Positions 46,426-58,163 are shown, counted from the stretch's first letter. The stretch: 64,000 nucleotides of DNA from Zoroaster sp. YZ-2022 (GCA_029582265.1 CM055816.1:88063288-88127287); one strand, 5' to 3'. Notes: generated by a model not told the origin, from the letters alone. Made by a program: numbers and translations.

Positions 46426-47203
46426 ACAAAGGGTCTCACGTGATCAGAGGCTTGACGCGCTTGTAGGCCATACCATTAATGTGACAGGGCAAACAGTTTA
46501 AATAAACAGTTTAATAAATAAATTTTCATACCTTTTATCATAATTTAATTAACCATTAATAATCACAACAAAAGACACAACAATATTTTGTAAAACTGAA
46601 AATGTTAATGTAATTTTTTTCACAGAAACTCATAATGAAATGACACCCCTGAATTGCAACAAAAGCAGTGTCAACGAACAGAAGATTCTGTAAAATTTTA
46701 CCGTTGACCCTCTGACGTTTTTCCCTTAATCTGAATAAATACTGTTGATTTACCTTTCAAGAGAGTTTTACGGAAATCTGTCCGTTGACCCTTGCCGATA
46801 TTTTGAGATTTCTAACGTAAATGATTCAGAAAACGTTGTTGCCAAGCCGTTATAATACACGTACATGCACATACATTTGCAGCGCGCGTGAGTATGTTAT
46901 TGATGCACACTAGCTATTTGAACAGTGCATACATGTACATGTACATGTACGTGCTTACGTTACACACACAGTCAATGTACCCGTCATCTATACGCGTACC
47001 ACAATGTTCACCACGCGCATCGGCGTAACTTGCGAATGAGACATATAGCTGCGTTGGTGGCGCACTTTTGTCCCAACCATTCCTCCCCCCCGCTGTAAAC
47101 TAAAACAATAATAATTATTCACATGAGAACAGATAGCTTTTTGCAGATATCCAAGTTGAAAACGTCATATGAAAAATGTCCCGTCTGTCACGCTGGACTA
47201 ATT

Positions 47204-47639
47204 GTGACCCGTCACCACGAAACCCGGACAAAGTTGGACAATTTTACTTTGAGTTTTTGGTATTTTCATATTCTCCAGTTCATAAGCTTTTGAATGATTA
47301 TAAACTTGTAGGGATAACCCTTTCCTGTAATCCCCTCAGGAGGGGATTAAGCCCCCCCCCAACATGCCCAATCAATAACAAGTCAATCAGAGAAAAGAAG
47401 GCTTTTGTACAGGAAGTCCACGCTTCTTGTTCACCAACATCGCTCCGAAAATAGGGTAAAAAAGTATTTTACCTTAACAGATTTAATTTATTTTTAAAGT
47501 AAAATGATAGATGAATATGTAAAGCATACGGTCATCCCAAAATAAAAAAATGGACGATTCCACCCTGAAATGACTTTGTACGCTGTTTACTCGAAATGGA
47601 TTGGTGCGACTTTGTCCGGGTTTCGTGGTGACAGGTCAC
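47204..47639. mobile_element. TGTGACC foldback MITE (family L), intact copy
   Basis: GTGACCCGTCACCACGAAAC (then CCGGACAAAGT) and its near-perfect inverse, flanked by AATT. About 436 bp. Confidence 0.75.
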
Positions 47640-47784
47640 AATTAAGCTCCTGTGTAATTAGTAAATAGTTATCTTTCAAAGTTTTTATTTAATTTTGAAT
47701 TATGAGTATTGAACATGAGGTGTTACATACATGTATGTACATTTACATGTACCATCTCCTGCAAGTTTTCAGTAGATAAACTTC

Positions 47785-48175
47785 AGAGTTGAAAAAGAGA
47801 GTCTCTTCATGTATGCATTGGCCCATCTGTCACGCTGGAATTGACCATAACAAGCTGAGGCCCCACACTGTCAGACCAGGTTTAAGGTCAACCAACAACA
47901 CGCTCTTTGTTCCCTGGACTCGCTTAGCCAGTTACGGGGACAGGTCATTTTTCTGTGTCGCGCCTACGCTGTGGAACTCCCTACCAGAAGACTTCAGAGA
48001 AATACAAAACATCTCTCTCTTTCAGTAGCGTCTCAAAACATATCTGTTTACACTTGTTTTTACATCTACATTATTTGAGAATTTTCTTTTCCATTTAGAC
48101 CGGCACCTTTGAATGTTTTACAGAGTATGTAAGTGTGCCTTACAAATGCTGTGATATTATTATTATTATTATTAT
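47785..48175 (+). pseudogene. LINE reverse-transcriptase C-terminal remnant with 3' tail
   Basis: Plus frame reads KLRPHTVRPGLRSTNNTLFV then DRSFFCVAPTLWNSLPEDFR and, after a stop, RLKTYLFT. The RSF.VAPxLWNSLPxxxR...LKTxLF pattern marks the C-terminus of CR1/L2/Rex-type LINE polymerases. The 3' end GTGCCTTACAAATGCTGTGA plus (TTA)n is complete; everything upstream is missing. Confidence 0.8.
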
Positions 48176-48423
48176 TACATATATGTACAGTATGTTTTAA
48201 AAACATTTTTTATGCAAATCGTCCCACACAAGACCAATGGCCACTCCAAAGTGGGGGCCACTAAGTCATTGAGTTGTTACAACAACTCCACACTGAAGAA
48301 ACCAGCTCCTCACACCGAAACACGACAAGTTAATAACCAGCCTCTTCACGGTGCGAATAGGACTGGGAGGGGTAACTAGTCCAGAACAAGGCAATTGTTA
48401 AACTGCCTCTGCCCCTGTAAGCA

Positions 48424-48541
48424 AGTATGGTTAAGTGTCTTGCTCAAGGACACAAGTGTCACGGCCGGGATTCGAACCGACATTCTGCTGCTAACACGAG
48501 AACTTGAGTCTGGTAAGCTAGACCGCTCGGCCACGACACTC
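48424..48541 (-). repeat. SINE head fragment
   Basis: Minus strand GTCGTGGCCGAGCGGTCTAG through GGTTCGAATCCCGGCC to the CTTGAGCAAGACACTTAACC block; body lost. Confidence 0.78.
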
Positions 48542-48727
48542 CACATTAAATAAGTGTAGCTTGGGCTTCCCCCGAGGGAGCTGATAAAGATTACCTGTAG
48601 GAATAATATTGACCCAATGACCAGGGGTATGTGAAACACATTGAGAAATTATGTGAAATCAAAATTAATCAAAATGTCGGATAACAGGAACTGCAAAAGA
48701 TTTCAACTCAATTATTTCTGAGCTTAC

Positions 48728-48754
48728 CTGCATGATCCGAAGGGGGAATTAGCA
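48728..48754 (-). CDS. ARHGAP32/33: Exon 2: 27-nt microexon (residues 26-34)
   Basis: A 27-base exon between a CTGCAG acceptor and a strong GTAAGCT donor. It adds nine residues ending in SPFGSC. Entry and exit phases are identical (both after codon position 2), so inclusion or skipping keeps the frame: exon 1 can also join exon 3 directly. That makes it a candidate cassette microexon. Support is the strength of both splice sites and the phase match; there is no domain homology. Confidence 0.5.
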
Positions 48755-50350
48755 CTGCAGATGAAACAAAAGTACATGAAAGAGAAAACAGAAAAACAAA
48801 TAAGAAATACAAAATATAAACATGAAAATGAGAAAAGAGAAAACTGAAAATTTAATAATACCCGGGGGAAAAAAAAAAAGTTATAAAAGTCATGTTTCAC
48901 CTTTTTGTATGCAGCAGTTTACAAAATTGATCCTTCAGACGTCGCCACATAGTCGGTTTAACCGCGTCGATCCACAGTGACTTGTTGCTATCTAGTGTTA
49001 CCATGGTTACAAATGGGCGTCTCAACCACTAAAGTTAACCTTTCACGTGTGTACGTGTACACATGTACAAACTGTGTACATGTACACTGTATGTACAGTA
49101 CAGCTACACACATACATATGTACACAGTAGTCTGCTTGTGTAATAAGTTTCAGTCAAACACTGTACTTATCACACATGTACATGTACACTGTACATGTGT
49201 GTTACTGTACAATTATATTGCTGTGTTTACTTCACTAGAGAAATTGTACGTAGTTTCCCAAATGTACGTATTCATCCAACAGATTACATGCTGAGAGAAT
49301 CATGTGTAAGCTGACACTACTGCAACTCAAGTTGCTCAAACTAGTACTTATTTATCAGCGAGACAAAATATAACACTCAGCTGAATTGACTTCCACAGAT
49401 CTCAAATGGTTGAACTTTGCAAGAGAAATTGTTCTTCAAATTGTACTTATTACACAGAACACGCCAACATGTACAGTATGTATGTAGCACAATATATGTT
49501 CTGCCAATCCAACCAAATGCACTTCTATCAACTGTGGGGTACGCTCAATGAACATGGCAGTCCGTCCAATGTCCAGCTGCCCTGTACACTCAGCAACACA
49601 CGTCAATGAGCACAACAGCAAATCCGAACCAATTTGTCAATTTCCTAACTCTGACTACAGGTACACGCACATTGTATCTCCACGGTTTCCTGTTTCCCGA
49701 CTGGTCGCCATGCCAACCCATCCACTCCATCCTCCTACTGTAAATAATAAACTAGTGAGTTTGTGTGGTTTCAGTATCAATGAGGAGACATCGACAACAA
49801 TAGAAGGAAGGAGTCATTGACCACTTCCTATTGTTTATGGAAGATTACAGAAACATAAAACAAGTATTTACACGTACGTAAACCATACACGTTCTGGGCC
49901 TAATTTCAGAGTACTGCTTACCGGTAAGCAAATTTTCATGCTAATATAGCAGAAAAATTTGCTTAAGCGTCAGCGTATTTCACAGGTTAGCAAGAAAATT
50001 CAGAGCGGCGCGTACGCATTCACCATGGATTTGTATCGTTGCGTCACTCATTTGCTAACAATAACGGCTGGCAAGTTAGCGTGTCTTTCCATTTTTGGCA
50101 GTTTCTCATGGGTCCCAATCATTCCCTAAAATTTGAAAAAAAAGCTGAGAGATCAAGGGAAATTCTTGGTTGATTTGACATGGAATGACCCATGTGTACA
50201 AAGCTTCCCTTGATTCCCCCCCCCCCCACCCCCCAGGAGATCATCTACATGTACCCGTTTTTAATTGATAATATTGACAATTTACTACATTTTTGTATTT
50301 CTACACATATGAATATGCTTACTTTCTTTGAATCAAGATAAACTTCAAAT

Positions 50351-50744
50351 AGGGCTGTGCGTTTTCGGATATTTTTGGAACCGGATACCCGACATCATGA
50401 AACTTCGGATACCCGGATACCCGTTTTCATTTTTGTTGAAAACATGCCTCCGGTGGTGCACAAATACATGTACTGTAAATGGTAACAAAATTGACTTTTA
50501 TAATACAGAGGATACCATACTTAAATCGATCTTTTCTTTATTGGAGTGCAATCTCTTGAATTTAAAGATAATTGTCTGTAAAAGTGTAAACATTACATTG
50601 TTCAGGAGTCACAGATTTCTGTTCGCACCGCTCAAATGTTAAGTCCGAATTTAAAAAAAGTCGTTTACGGGTAATTGGAACCGAAAAATGGAACTGGGTA
50701 ATGACCGTTTCGGTCGGGTATCCGGATACCCGGCACAGCCCTAA
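50351..50744. mobile_element. hAT-like element G, copy 2, perfect 8-bp TSD
   Basis: Ends AGGGCTGTGC and GCACAGCCCTAA flanked by identical CTTCAAAT. Interior very similar to 20771-21146. Confidence 0.85.
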
Positions 50745-51503
50745 CTTCAAATGGACAAACAACCTGTGAAAGTTTTCAGTTTAATGTGATGTGTTGTTAA
50801 GGAGAAAGAATGAAGATTATTTAGTGTGAAATGTAATAAATACAGCACAAAAAAGGTTTAAAACTGGTCATGAATTAATTTTGTCAGACTTCTAAATGTG
50901 TTAAGTATATGTGTATAGGGGCATACGTACCGTAATTACTCTTTAGTAATTGAACAAAAATGATTTCAAGTTAATATCAAAGATACTTCTCAATTTGTCA
51001 ATGCATTGTAATTTCTAATTATTCTTGGTGACTCAGCATCATATGACTGCAGGCCAGCCTTTGCCAAAACAATAATAACGACCCCATTTAACCTCACAAA
51101 AAACGACCCTGTAACCTAATACCCTTAATGCTATATACATGTACTTCCAGATTCCTGTTGTTATTCAGAGGAAAGGAGAATCTATTCACAGGAAACACCC
51201 TCTCCTCAACAAAAATAACAATTTGGTTACAATATGAATGGACCCAGGGCAAAAGGTTATTTGTTTAGTCAGGTTTCGTTTGAGACAGCTAAGTGAGCTG
51301 GGGTTTTTTAGGAGGATTTTTCAAAACTTTAAAGGGAAAAATATCAGACATGGTAAACTTCCAACCTAGCATTTCTCAAATAATGTGATTGAAGATTTTT
51401 AATAACCCTCCCACTATTGCCGCACTTTAGTGGGAAGTTGCTACAGAGGTCAAAACCAGTCAACTGCCTGTTTAGACTGTTGACCCAAATGTGCACACAG
51501 GGC

Positions 51504-52890
51504 ACAGTGGTTTAAAACCTTATATGACCCAGACATCAGTACACTTCAGTACAAAAAACGGTCAAAACATTTATAAAAATTACCAAGAATTTGCACACGT
51601 ATACCTCTTCTGGACTAAGGAAATGTATTTTAATGTCAGCAGAAACTTCATTCATGAAATTTTGTCGATAATTTTGTATAAAAATAAGTTCACTTTCAAG
51701 AGAGGGCGCAATTCAATTGAAAATTGTAGTAGCTGCATCGCGCTGGCTAGTTTCAGTCAACAGAGGGCGCTATTTTGCCGCGCGTAAAACAACGTTTTTT
51801 GTTGAAAACAGCGTCCTGAATAATCGTATTTTGGGGTGAAAAATTTCATTTGCGCTAATTTGCCGTGAATTTCTAGTCACAACGGATAGTTACTCCATCA
51901 ATATATAACAAAGTTATGGCATTCCATCCAGGCCTTTTCTGGCTTATTTTGAAAATGTGTTAGGGGCCGTTCACAATTATCAACATTTTCACAAGTGTAC
52001 AAAGAGTACACTTTTTCAGACCCCCCTCCCCCCCCCCCTTTAAGTGTACAAAATAAAATGTTGATTTCAAACAATAGATTTGTGTTCAAAAGTAATGTAT
52101 TCAGGCAAAGTATAATATACAGTCAGTCTGCAGCAAATATTTTAAACCGAGGTCAGTTCAACCATGGAAGTATTATAAACATCTGACATGAATACGCAAA
52201 TAGAGGTAGGCCTATCTACTACTGTATGTTTCTCAAAAAGGGCATGCTGGCCAAGTTGGCCGTTACGAGAGCGTTTTTTGAAGGAACATTGCGGCAATCT
52301 CGACAGGGCATCACGGCATTGGCCGCGGTTAAGATCGAGGCTCACGATCTTTCTGGGCGTTGGCCGGTATTTCGCTACTGCTTTTACAAATCGACATTTT
52401 TACTTTTTGAAAAAGCGTACGCGGCGCCTTAACCCCCTCCCCCCCAGCGTACGGTTTGTACGCTCGTGAAAATGTTGATAATTGTGAACGGCCCCTTACC
52501 CTAAATTTGTAAAATAATAACATTTTTTGGCCATTTTAGTTAAAGATTTCAAAGCATAATTGCACTATCATACAATTATCGGTCCGCATTATACTTTTAC
52601 AGTTCGAAAGACTATTTAATAAGCAAAATTAACAAGCAGTATTTTTTTTCTCAAACCATTTGAAATATGCCTTTAGCAGATGCTTTTTAAAATATTAGGA
52701 TGTGTGTTTTTTGTCTGTTTAACTCATGTCATTCTATACAAGCTAACTAAAATTTCTTAAAAACAGGGTAATATATTTCAAAAAAGCAATTTTGGTTCAT
52801 AAAACTGGATCTTCATAATCAAGTAAACAATTATTTTAATTTATCTCAGAAAAAAAAACGGACCCGATGTCTGGGTCTTAAACCACTGTG
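51504..52890. mobile_element. Transib/RAG-like MITE, copy 2
   Basis: CACAGTGGTTTAAAACC to CTTAAACCACTGTG, flanked by CAGGG on both sides. The uninterrupted family A sequence at 16144-16450 shows the empty site (ACACAGGGGCATT), confirming the 5-bp duplication. Itself split by a Harbinger-like element. Confidence 0.85.
51963..52495. mobile_element. PIF/Harbinger-like MITE, TTA duplication
   Basis: GGGGCCGTTCACAATTATCA (then ACATTTTCAC) and its inverse, flanked by TTA on both sides inside the Transib-like copy. Three-base TWA duplications are typical of PIF/Harbinger. Confidence 0.75.
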
Positions 52891-53059
52891 CAGGGGCATT
52901 TTTGACTGGCATTTTGACCACCCTGAACAATACCAAACAATGCTTTTATCAGTCAAAAAACGGTCGACTCAATTTGACCTGTAAATGTACAAAGTTTAAT
53001 ACGTGTACAGTGTAAGGTTTGACAGTGTTTGACTGTTAAGTGCACTACAACACGTACAT

Positions 53060-53592
53060 GACATAAAACACAATAAAGGGGGCCACTTTCCTACCGTCAC
53101 GTTAGCAGTTTTTCTAATGGTTGTAATTTTTTTTTTAACCCTAACTTCCTAAGCATTGTTAGTGAACAATAAAAATCCTTCAAAATCCTCCAACTGCCTT
53201 TGCTGTCTAGGGAGTTAGGGTTAATATCTGAAACCACCCAAAAAGAATTTCAACATTTGAATAGACATGCATGCTTATCCTAAAGATAATTTGAGTCGAT
53301 TATTACTATTATTTTTTTAATTGTAAACCCTAAAATTTCCATCAACAAATGGACGGAAAAGTGAGGTTAACTTTTTCCGTCCAATTTTTATGGAAATTTG
53401 AGGGTAAACAAATAAATTAAAAAAATTAAAAAATAAAATAAATCAACTGAAATTAGTTCTAGTATAAGCCTGCATGTCCATTCACATGTTGAAACACATT
53501 TTGGTCGGTTTCAGGTACTTAAAAATAAATAACAACCATTGGAAAAACTGCTAACGTGACGGATGCAAAGTGGCCCCCTTTATTGTGTTTTA
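53060..53592. mobile_element. Palindromic MITE D, copy 2, with nested TTAA element
   Basis: Same ends and orientation as 11789-12243; interrupted by the 90-bp element at 53135. Confidence 0.75.
53135..53224. mobile_element. 90-bp piggyBac-like MITE (CCCTAAC family)
   Basis: TTAACCCTAACTTCC to GGGAGTTAGGGTTAA. The empty site in the other D copies (TTT...AATATCTGAAACC) confirms insertion at TTAA. Confidence 0.8.
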
Positions 53593-53750
53593 CATACTGT
53601 ATGTCACATGTAGATCTATACCTTGGCAAGTACATGTATATCAACATTTTGACTGATTTTGACCCTTGCAGTCACAGATGGGTTAAATTCATTCTAACAT
53701 GGTATTGGATTTATCAGCTAACAATCCATATTAGAATTGAACTTTTTTTT

Positions 53751-54244
53751 TTAACCCTAACCACCCTGAATCCATCAAAATCCATCCCCCTGTTTTGGAG
53801 GATTTCGGCGGATTCAGGATATCTCCACATTGAGCATATGGCGGACTTTGATGGATTCAGGATTTCAATAGTTTTTAACTGCTTGGTCATGTTGGTTGAT
53901 GTACATTGTACATGTATTTTGATGGATTATACATGTAGTTACATGTAGTTACATGTACTGTACATGTACATGTACAGCCAACACTTGTATGTGTTAGATT
54001 TTGATGGATTCTATGCAGCAACATACATGTACTATACAATTTTCATGTGAGCATGGTATCCTGAATCCGCCAAAATCCGCCAGAAATTTAGTGGTGGATT
54101 TTGGCGGATTCAGGATACATGTATGTCCAATATCTACACTGGCGGATTCTGATGGATTCAGGACACCAGCATTTTCTGTGTGACAAAAATGGTGGATTTT
54201 GGTGGATTCAGGATACTTTCTAGTAAAAATACCCAAGGGGTTAA
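53751..54244. mobile_element. piggyBac-like MITE, inverted partner of 36351-36810
   Basis: TTAACCCTAACCACCCTGAA to CCCAAGGGGTTAA; largely the reverse complement of 36351-36810. Confidence 0.8.
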
Positions 54245-54694
54245 TACATTTCACATTTTCTGGATAAATGAGCCAGTAATTTTCAGTCACTGTGTTCATC
54301 TTACACTAGGACACCGATTCCATGCCCTGTTGAAAGTCTGCTTTGAGCGTGACGATACTGCACCTTTAATGATTCATTCAATAATTTATTTTTGTCAAAT
54401 ACCTCATTTGCAAGTAATATACATCCTCTCTTCGTGGAAAATACGCACTTATGACACATGTTCACAGAGCATTAACATACATGTACATGTATTGTCAACA
54501 TAATCTTTTGTACGTTTGCACACCTGTACAGTACATGTACTTCCTAGATTATTTCAGTATGAATGAATACCAGTAAATAGAGATTAATTGCGGATGACCT
54601 ATATTTCTTTAAAACTGAATTAACCGCATTTCATTTGGTTCACACCAGCAGTAGAATACAGTATACACACAATACTACACATGACGTGTACAGG

Positions 54695-55065
54695 TGGAGT
54701 GCCATGGTCGAGCGGTTTAGTGCATCGGATTTGTGTTCTGATGGCCGAGTCGTCAGAGTGTGGGTTCGAATCCCGACTGCGACCGTGGTACTTGTGTCCT
54801 TGATCAAGACACTTTACCATAATTGCTTCTCTCCACCCAGGAGCAAATGGGTACCTGTGAGGGCAGAGTTAGTTGTTGTATTTGATTAACCCTACACTGT
54901 ATATGCACTGAAATGGCAGCAATTGAGCTGTATACTCCCCAGGGAGCTGAGATGGTTTCAGGAATGATTTATGCGCCTGATGAGCAGGGGTAATAATGTG
55001 ATGCGCCTTGAGCACCAGTATGGTGGATACGTGCACTATATAAGTCTAAATTATTATTATTATTA
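54695..55065 (+). repeat. tRNA-derived SINE (GCCATGGTCGAGCGG subfamily)
   Basis: Complete head, body and short (ATT)n tail. Confidence 0.85.
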
Positions 55066-55195
55066 TGTATTACTCCTGAATGAATGTGACAAACACAGTG
55101 TCTGCTATCCATGGAATTGTATTCCAAATGTACACACATGCACGCACACACAATAAGCGTAATTTTTCTACCATGTATTTAGGGCCTTCTCACCT

Positions 55196-55303
55196 GATGG
55201 GGACCAGTGCAGGGGACCGGTGCAGGGGACCGGTGCAGGGGACCGGTGCAGGGGACCGGTGCAGGGGACCGGTGCAGGGGACCGGTGCAGGGGACCGGTG
55301 CAA
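55196..55303. repeat. 15-bp tandem repeat, seven units
   Basis: GGACCGGTGCAGGGG repeated, very homogeneous, so probably recent and length-variable. Confidence 0.9.
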
Positions 55304-55629
55304 GAGATGGGAGAATATTGGCCACCATTTTTGTTGGCGTGTCATTTAAAATTATAGCCAATCACCCATATTTTTGTTGTGTACCCATCCCATCCCCCAT
55401 GCTTGTTATTCTCTCAACATTTTTGTTCTGCCCTCCCCTACCCCACACTCTCCCCCAAAAAACATTTATTCGGGTCCCCTAATTTGTCTTTTTCATGACT
55501 ACCCCTATTCCCCAAAAATTGCTGTACATGTACATGCACCTCCCCCTCCCCTTACTTTTTGACATCACGTAAAATATCCCTGATTTACATGTACCCCTTC
55601 CCCCAGCACTTCACACCAATTTATTTACT

Positions 55630-56004
55630 TTAACCCTTCTACTGACAGACCATTTGAAACCATTCAAAATTTTCACTTTCAAAAATTGCCATTGGTTTTG
55701 TACACACATGGTGATACCATTTGAAAAGTGTTGGTAGCAAGCTTTACTACCATTCAAATCCATTCAAATGGTTTTTGAATGGTGGATACACTACACCTTG
55801 GTGTGTTTCCATAGCCGAATGGTTTCAAATGGTGAATGTACATTGTACTACACAGTGGCTAATAAATCATTCAAATGGTTTTGAATGGTGGATACACTAC
55901 ACCTTGGTGTGTTTCACAAAATGTATGGTTTCAAATGGTGCATCTTGGTGCATCAAATGGTGCAACTTATCTGAAAAAGGCACCAGAAGTATTAGGAGGG
56001 TTAA
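55630..56004. mobile_element. piggyBac-like MITE, family B (inverted)
   Basis: TTAACCCTTCTACTGACAGA to TTAGGAGGGTTAA; interior inverse of 27808-28171. Confidence 0.8.
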
Positions 56005-56140
56005 TTTATTAAATAAATAAATAGTGTACCACTATCAAAAAGTACATCAAAAAATTTCACATTACAATTCAAAAATTTAAATTATTTTTTAATTTGTGCT
56101 GGTTACATGTAATGTACATTGTACATGTGTACATTACCTT

Positions 56141-56893
56141 TAAAACCCTCCTACAATCAGTGCAATTTTTGAAACAACCCATTCAGGCCACTCCAAGTCA
56201 TTAGCTGTTGCCAGTGGCCTCCTGTGGTTACCCTTCTGTGCACTGTCACACCACTGAGATTTCAGGGTAAGGTGGTCTCCCATTGATACATTGTAGGCCA
56301 TACTAATATGTGACCATCCACCACAAAGGGGCTGTAAAGTCGAAAATTTCACATTTGGAGGTTCATATATTTTTGGAAAGAGTATATCATAAGGTTACAA
56401 ATGATACCAAACACAAGTCATTCCTACGCGAAGTTATGGTGTATCAAAGTCATTACACTAATTACTTACACTTTCATATAAACTTGTGCGATTCTCGCGT
56501 CAGTTTCGTAAGTTTCTTACATTTTGTACAGATTTATGAACTCATTGCCCGAAAGAAAACGTGGATTTCATGATTTTTGAAATTGAATTTAATACTGAAA
56601 TTTTCAGAACTAAAGGAGAATATTTCAAACTTTTCATTTCTGAAAAAATACCAAAATGGCCAACCGACTGATTTTTCATGCATTTCAAGCCGTACTGCTA
56701 AATCAACGAGTGCGACTTTAATACAGCCCGTTCGTGGTGGACGGTCGCATGTGACACACATGCCTTGGGTGACACACAGTTGATTTTGTAAGATTACTTG
56801 GAAAGGACAGCAGGCTTGTATGTACTAAAGGTTGGTGAAGAACATATTGAAAATCTAGTGGATCGGAATGGCCTCCATGTGTAGTAGGGTTAA
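56141..56893. mobile_element. piggyBac-like element D' with nested family L MITE
   Basis: TTTAAAACCCTCCTACAATC to GTAGTAGGGTTAA. Left 150 bases match 45010-45180. The family L copy 56309-56755 is nested. Confidence 0.65.
56309..56755. mobile_element. TGTGACC foldback MITE (family L)
   Basis: TGTGACCATCCACCACAAAG and inverse GTGGTGGACGGTCGCATGTG. Interior shares AGAGTATATCAT-type phrases with the relatives at 26798 and 47204. Confidence 0.65.
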
Positions 56894-57026
56894 GCAACAC
56901 CGAACATACAATGTACATGTACATGCATACATGTACACGATTGTACATGAAGTCTGCATCTTGGCCACACAAAAGGCTTTTGTGAAAGCAAAGGGAAAAA
57001 AAGACGAAAAAACTAAACCTTCTTAC

Positions 57027-57103
57027 CTATAAAGATATCCTTCGTAGAGATTACTGGACCACGTCCAGCGACGTCTCGGTAACACAGCCGCCATATCCAC
57101 CAT
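57027..57103 (-). CDS. ARHGAP32/33: Exon 1: translation start and N-terminal leader (residues 1-25)
   Basis: Encodes a short leader, MVDMAAVLPRRRWTWSSN..., ending with two bases of codon 26. The donor is ATAG followed by GTAAGA. The first ATG (57103) has A at -3 and G at +4, a good initiation context, and an in-frame TAA lies 57 bases upstream (57163-57161) with no other ATG between, so the start is well supported. A second in-frame ATG occurs at codon 4. The leader has a basic-aromatic cluster but no signal peptide. I recognise it only through its splice continuity with exons 3-6; transcript data would settle whether other first exons exist. Confidence 0.7.
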
Positions 57104-57300
57104 TTTGCTCAAATAAATTCCAAGCAGCGCTCCCAATCGGCAAAGTAATGTCCTCAAAGTTTACCGTCATTTGTGATGCAAATGAACAAACTATTCATTT
57201 TCGCTTTCTGTCTTAAACCAATCACAGTGTACTTCCTTAAGTGTCACGAACAGCAGCGAAGTTAATTCTGAGGTACCAATCACCGTTTGTCAGTGAGGAC
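57104..57300 (-). promoter_or_regulatory. Presumptive 5' UTR and proximal promoter
   Basis: Upstream of the start codon on the gene strand there is an exact POU octamer (ATTTGCAT, 57176-57183) and two CCAAT-type motifs in inverse orientation (plus strand ACCAATCAC at about 57218 and 57276). No clear TATA box. The transcription start is unknown, so part of this may be UTR. Confidence 0.35.
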
Positions 57301-58163
57301 TTTTCAAGGTTAATGCTAAACACACTTGAAGAACCTCGATAAACTTGAAGATCCAGACATTTACAATTGGAAAATTCATGAAGAGGTCATTTTTCAATCC
57401 ACGCACACTCTGTTTCTCTGAAGATGTTCATGATGCTTGTCAATGCTCAGGAGACAATGTGCAAATCGACCGAATCATGTTAATACAAACTACAAACAAA
57501 GAGAGAGTTTGAAACAACGACATGCCAAAAACTGAAACACAATAACTCACCCAACTTATAAAAAACACACCAGCACTTTCAAGTAATGTATAGTAACTAC
57601 AAACATGACCGACAGCTACATGTACAGTGGAAATGACGTCCGTTCAATTTGATCAATGCTAAATGGGATCAAAGAGCGATCGTTGTAAATGCCCTGCATG
57701 AATGAACAAAATGAACTTATGGCTGCTCGTTGGCACGTTGGTGGAAGTGTCATGCGGCAGTGTTAAGTACGCTGAATGCAGTCTACCCAAACAAACAATG
57801 TCACTCACTAAAATGAAACTGGACTCAGGTTCCAAGAAACATTAGTGAGGTTAAGTGTGGCAAATCAAGTCTTTTCAAAGGAGAAAGACAAGTGGAACAT
57901 GAATCACAATGTGAATAGGCGTAGCCAGGGGTCACTGCCAACCAGCCAACCCCCCCCCCCCCCCTTGCCATCACCAAGAAAGAACAAATGCAAAACCCCA
58001 ACACCTTATACATGATGAGTTACATGTAGCGAGTTACATGTAGCCATTTACATGTATGTCTTATTCCCTGAATACATCCATTTTTGTATACTACAATGTA
58101 CATAGTAACCTGACTAATTTTGTCTGTATGCAGGGGCAACCTCGCTTTCAAATGTCATTGACT
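57301..58163. other. Upstream region without recognised gene
   Basis: No coding segment found. Bases 57917-57965 resemble part of a hAT-like GTAGCC MITE followed by a C-run; the rest is ordinary single-copy-looking sequence that may hold regulatory DNA. Confidence 0.55.

Larger units (their letters stand above)
40879..48727 (-). other. Intron 2 (7.8 kb)
   Basis: Holds the 86-bp satellite, the E-box array, SINEs, a BamHI-free AT-rich foldback and a LINE remnant. 46490-47190 is unremarkable. Reading frames at 43947-44282 and near 49650-49820 share a GGTTTCA...GACA(T/C)(G)TCGACAACA block and look like a dispersed repeat. Confidence 0.6.
51400..53686. mobile_element. piggyBac-like MITE, family A, carrying nested insertions
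   Basis: Family A sequence (ACTTTAGTGGGAAGTTGCTA at left, TTTTGACCCTTGCAG and GGGTTAA at right) split by the Transib-like copy (51504-52890) and by MITE D copy 2 (53060-53592). Left TTAA is altered. Confidence 0.75.
48755..57026 (-). other. Intron 1 (8.3 kb)
   Basis: Contains the hAT-like copy 50351-50744, the triple nest 51400-53686, TTAA elements, a SINE, a 15-bp array and a family L MITE. 48980-49310 is ACATGTA-rich. 49870-50340 and 50760-51390 hold nothing I recognise. Confidence 0.65.
1..57103 (-). other. ARHGAP32/33: Gene span: Rho GTPase-activating protein, ARHGAP32/33 family (16 exons, 3' end outside the window)
   Basis: Sixteen exons found by reading minus-strand frames and GT/AG borders join with consistent phases into 1,049 uninterrupted codons. 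Domain order is leader, PX (about residues 110-237), SH3 (about 262-318), RhoGAP (about 369-560), then a basic and Ser/Pro-rich tail. This PX-SH3-RhoGAP order is known from vertebrate ARHGAP32 (RICS, p250GAP) and ARHGAP33 (TCGAP), which stimulate GTP hydrolysis by Cdc42/Rac/Rho proteins near membranes and adhesion or synaptic sites. Sequence features match both paralogues in a mixed way, so this is probably an orthologue of their common ancestor. The catalytic Arg (R406) and the conserved Lys, Arg and Asn of the fold (K444, R448, N524) are all present, so it should be an active GAP. Introns total over 53 kb and are mostly transposon-derived. The symbol is given at family level only. Confidence 0.93.
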
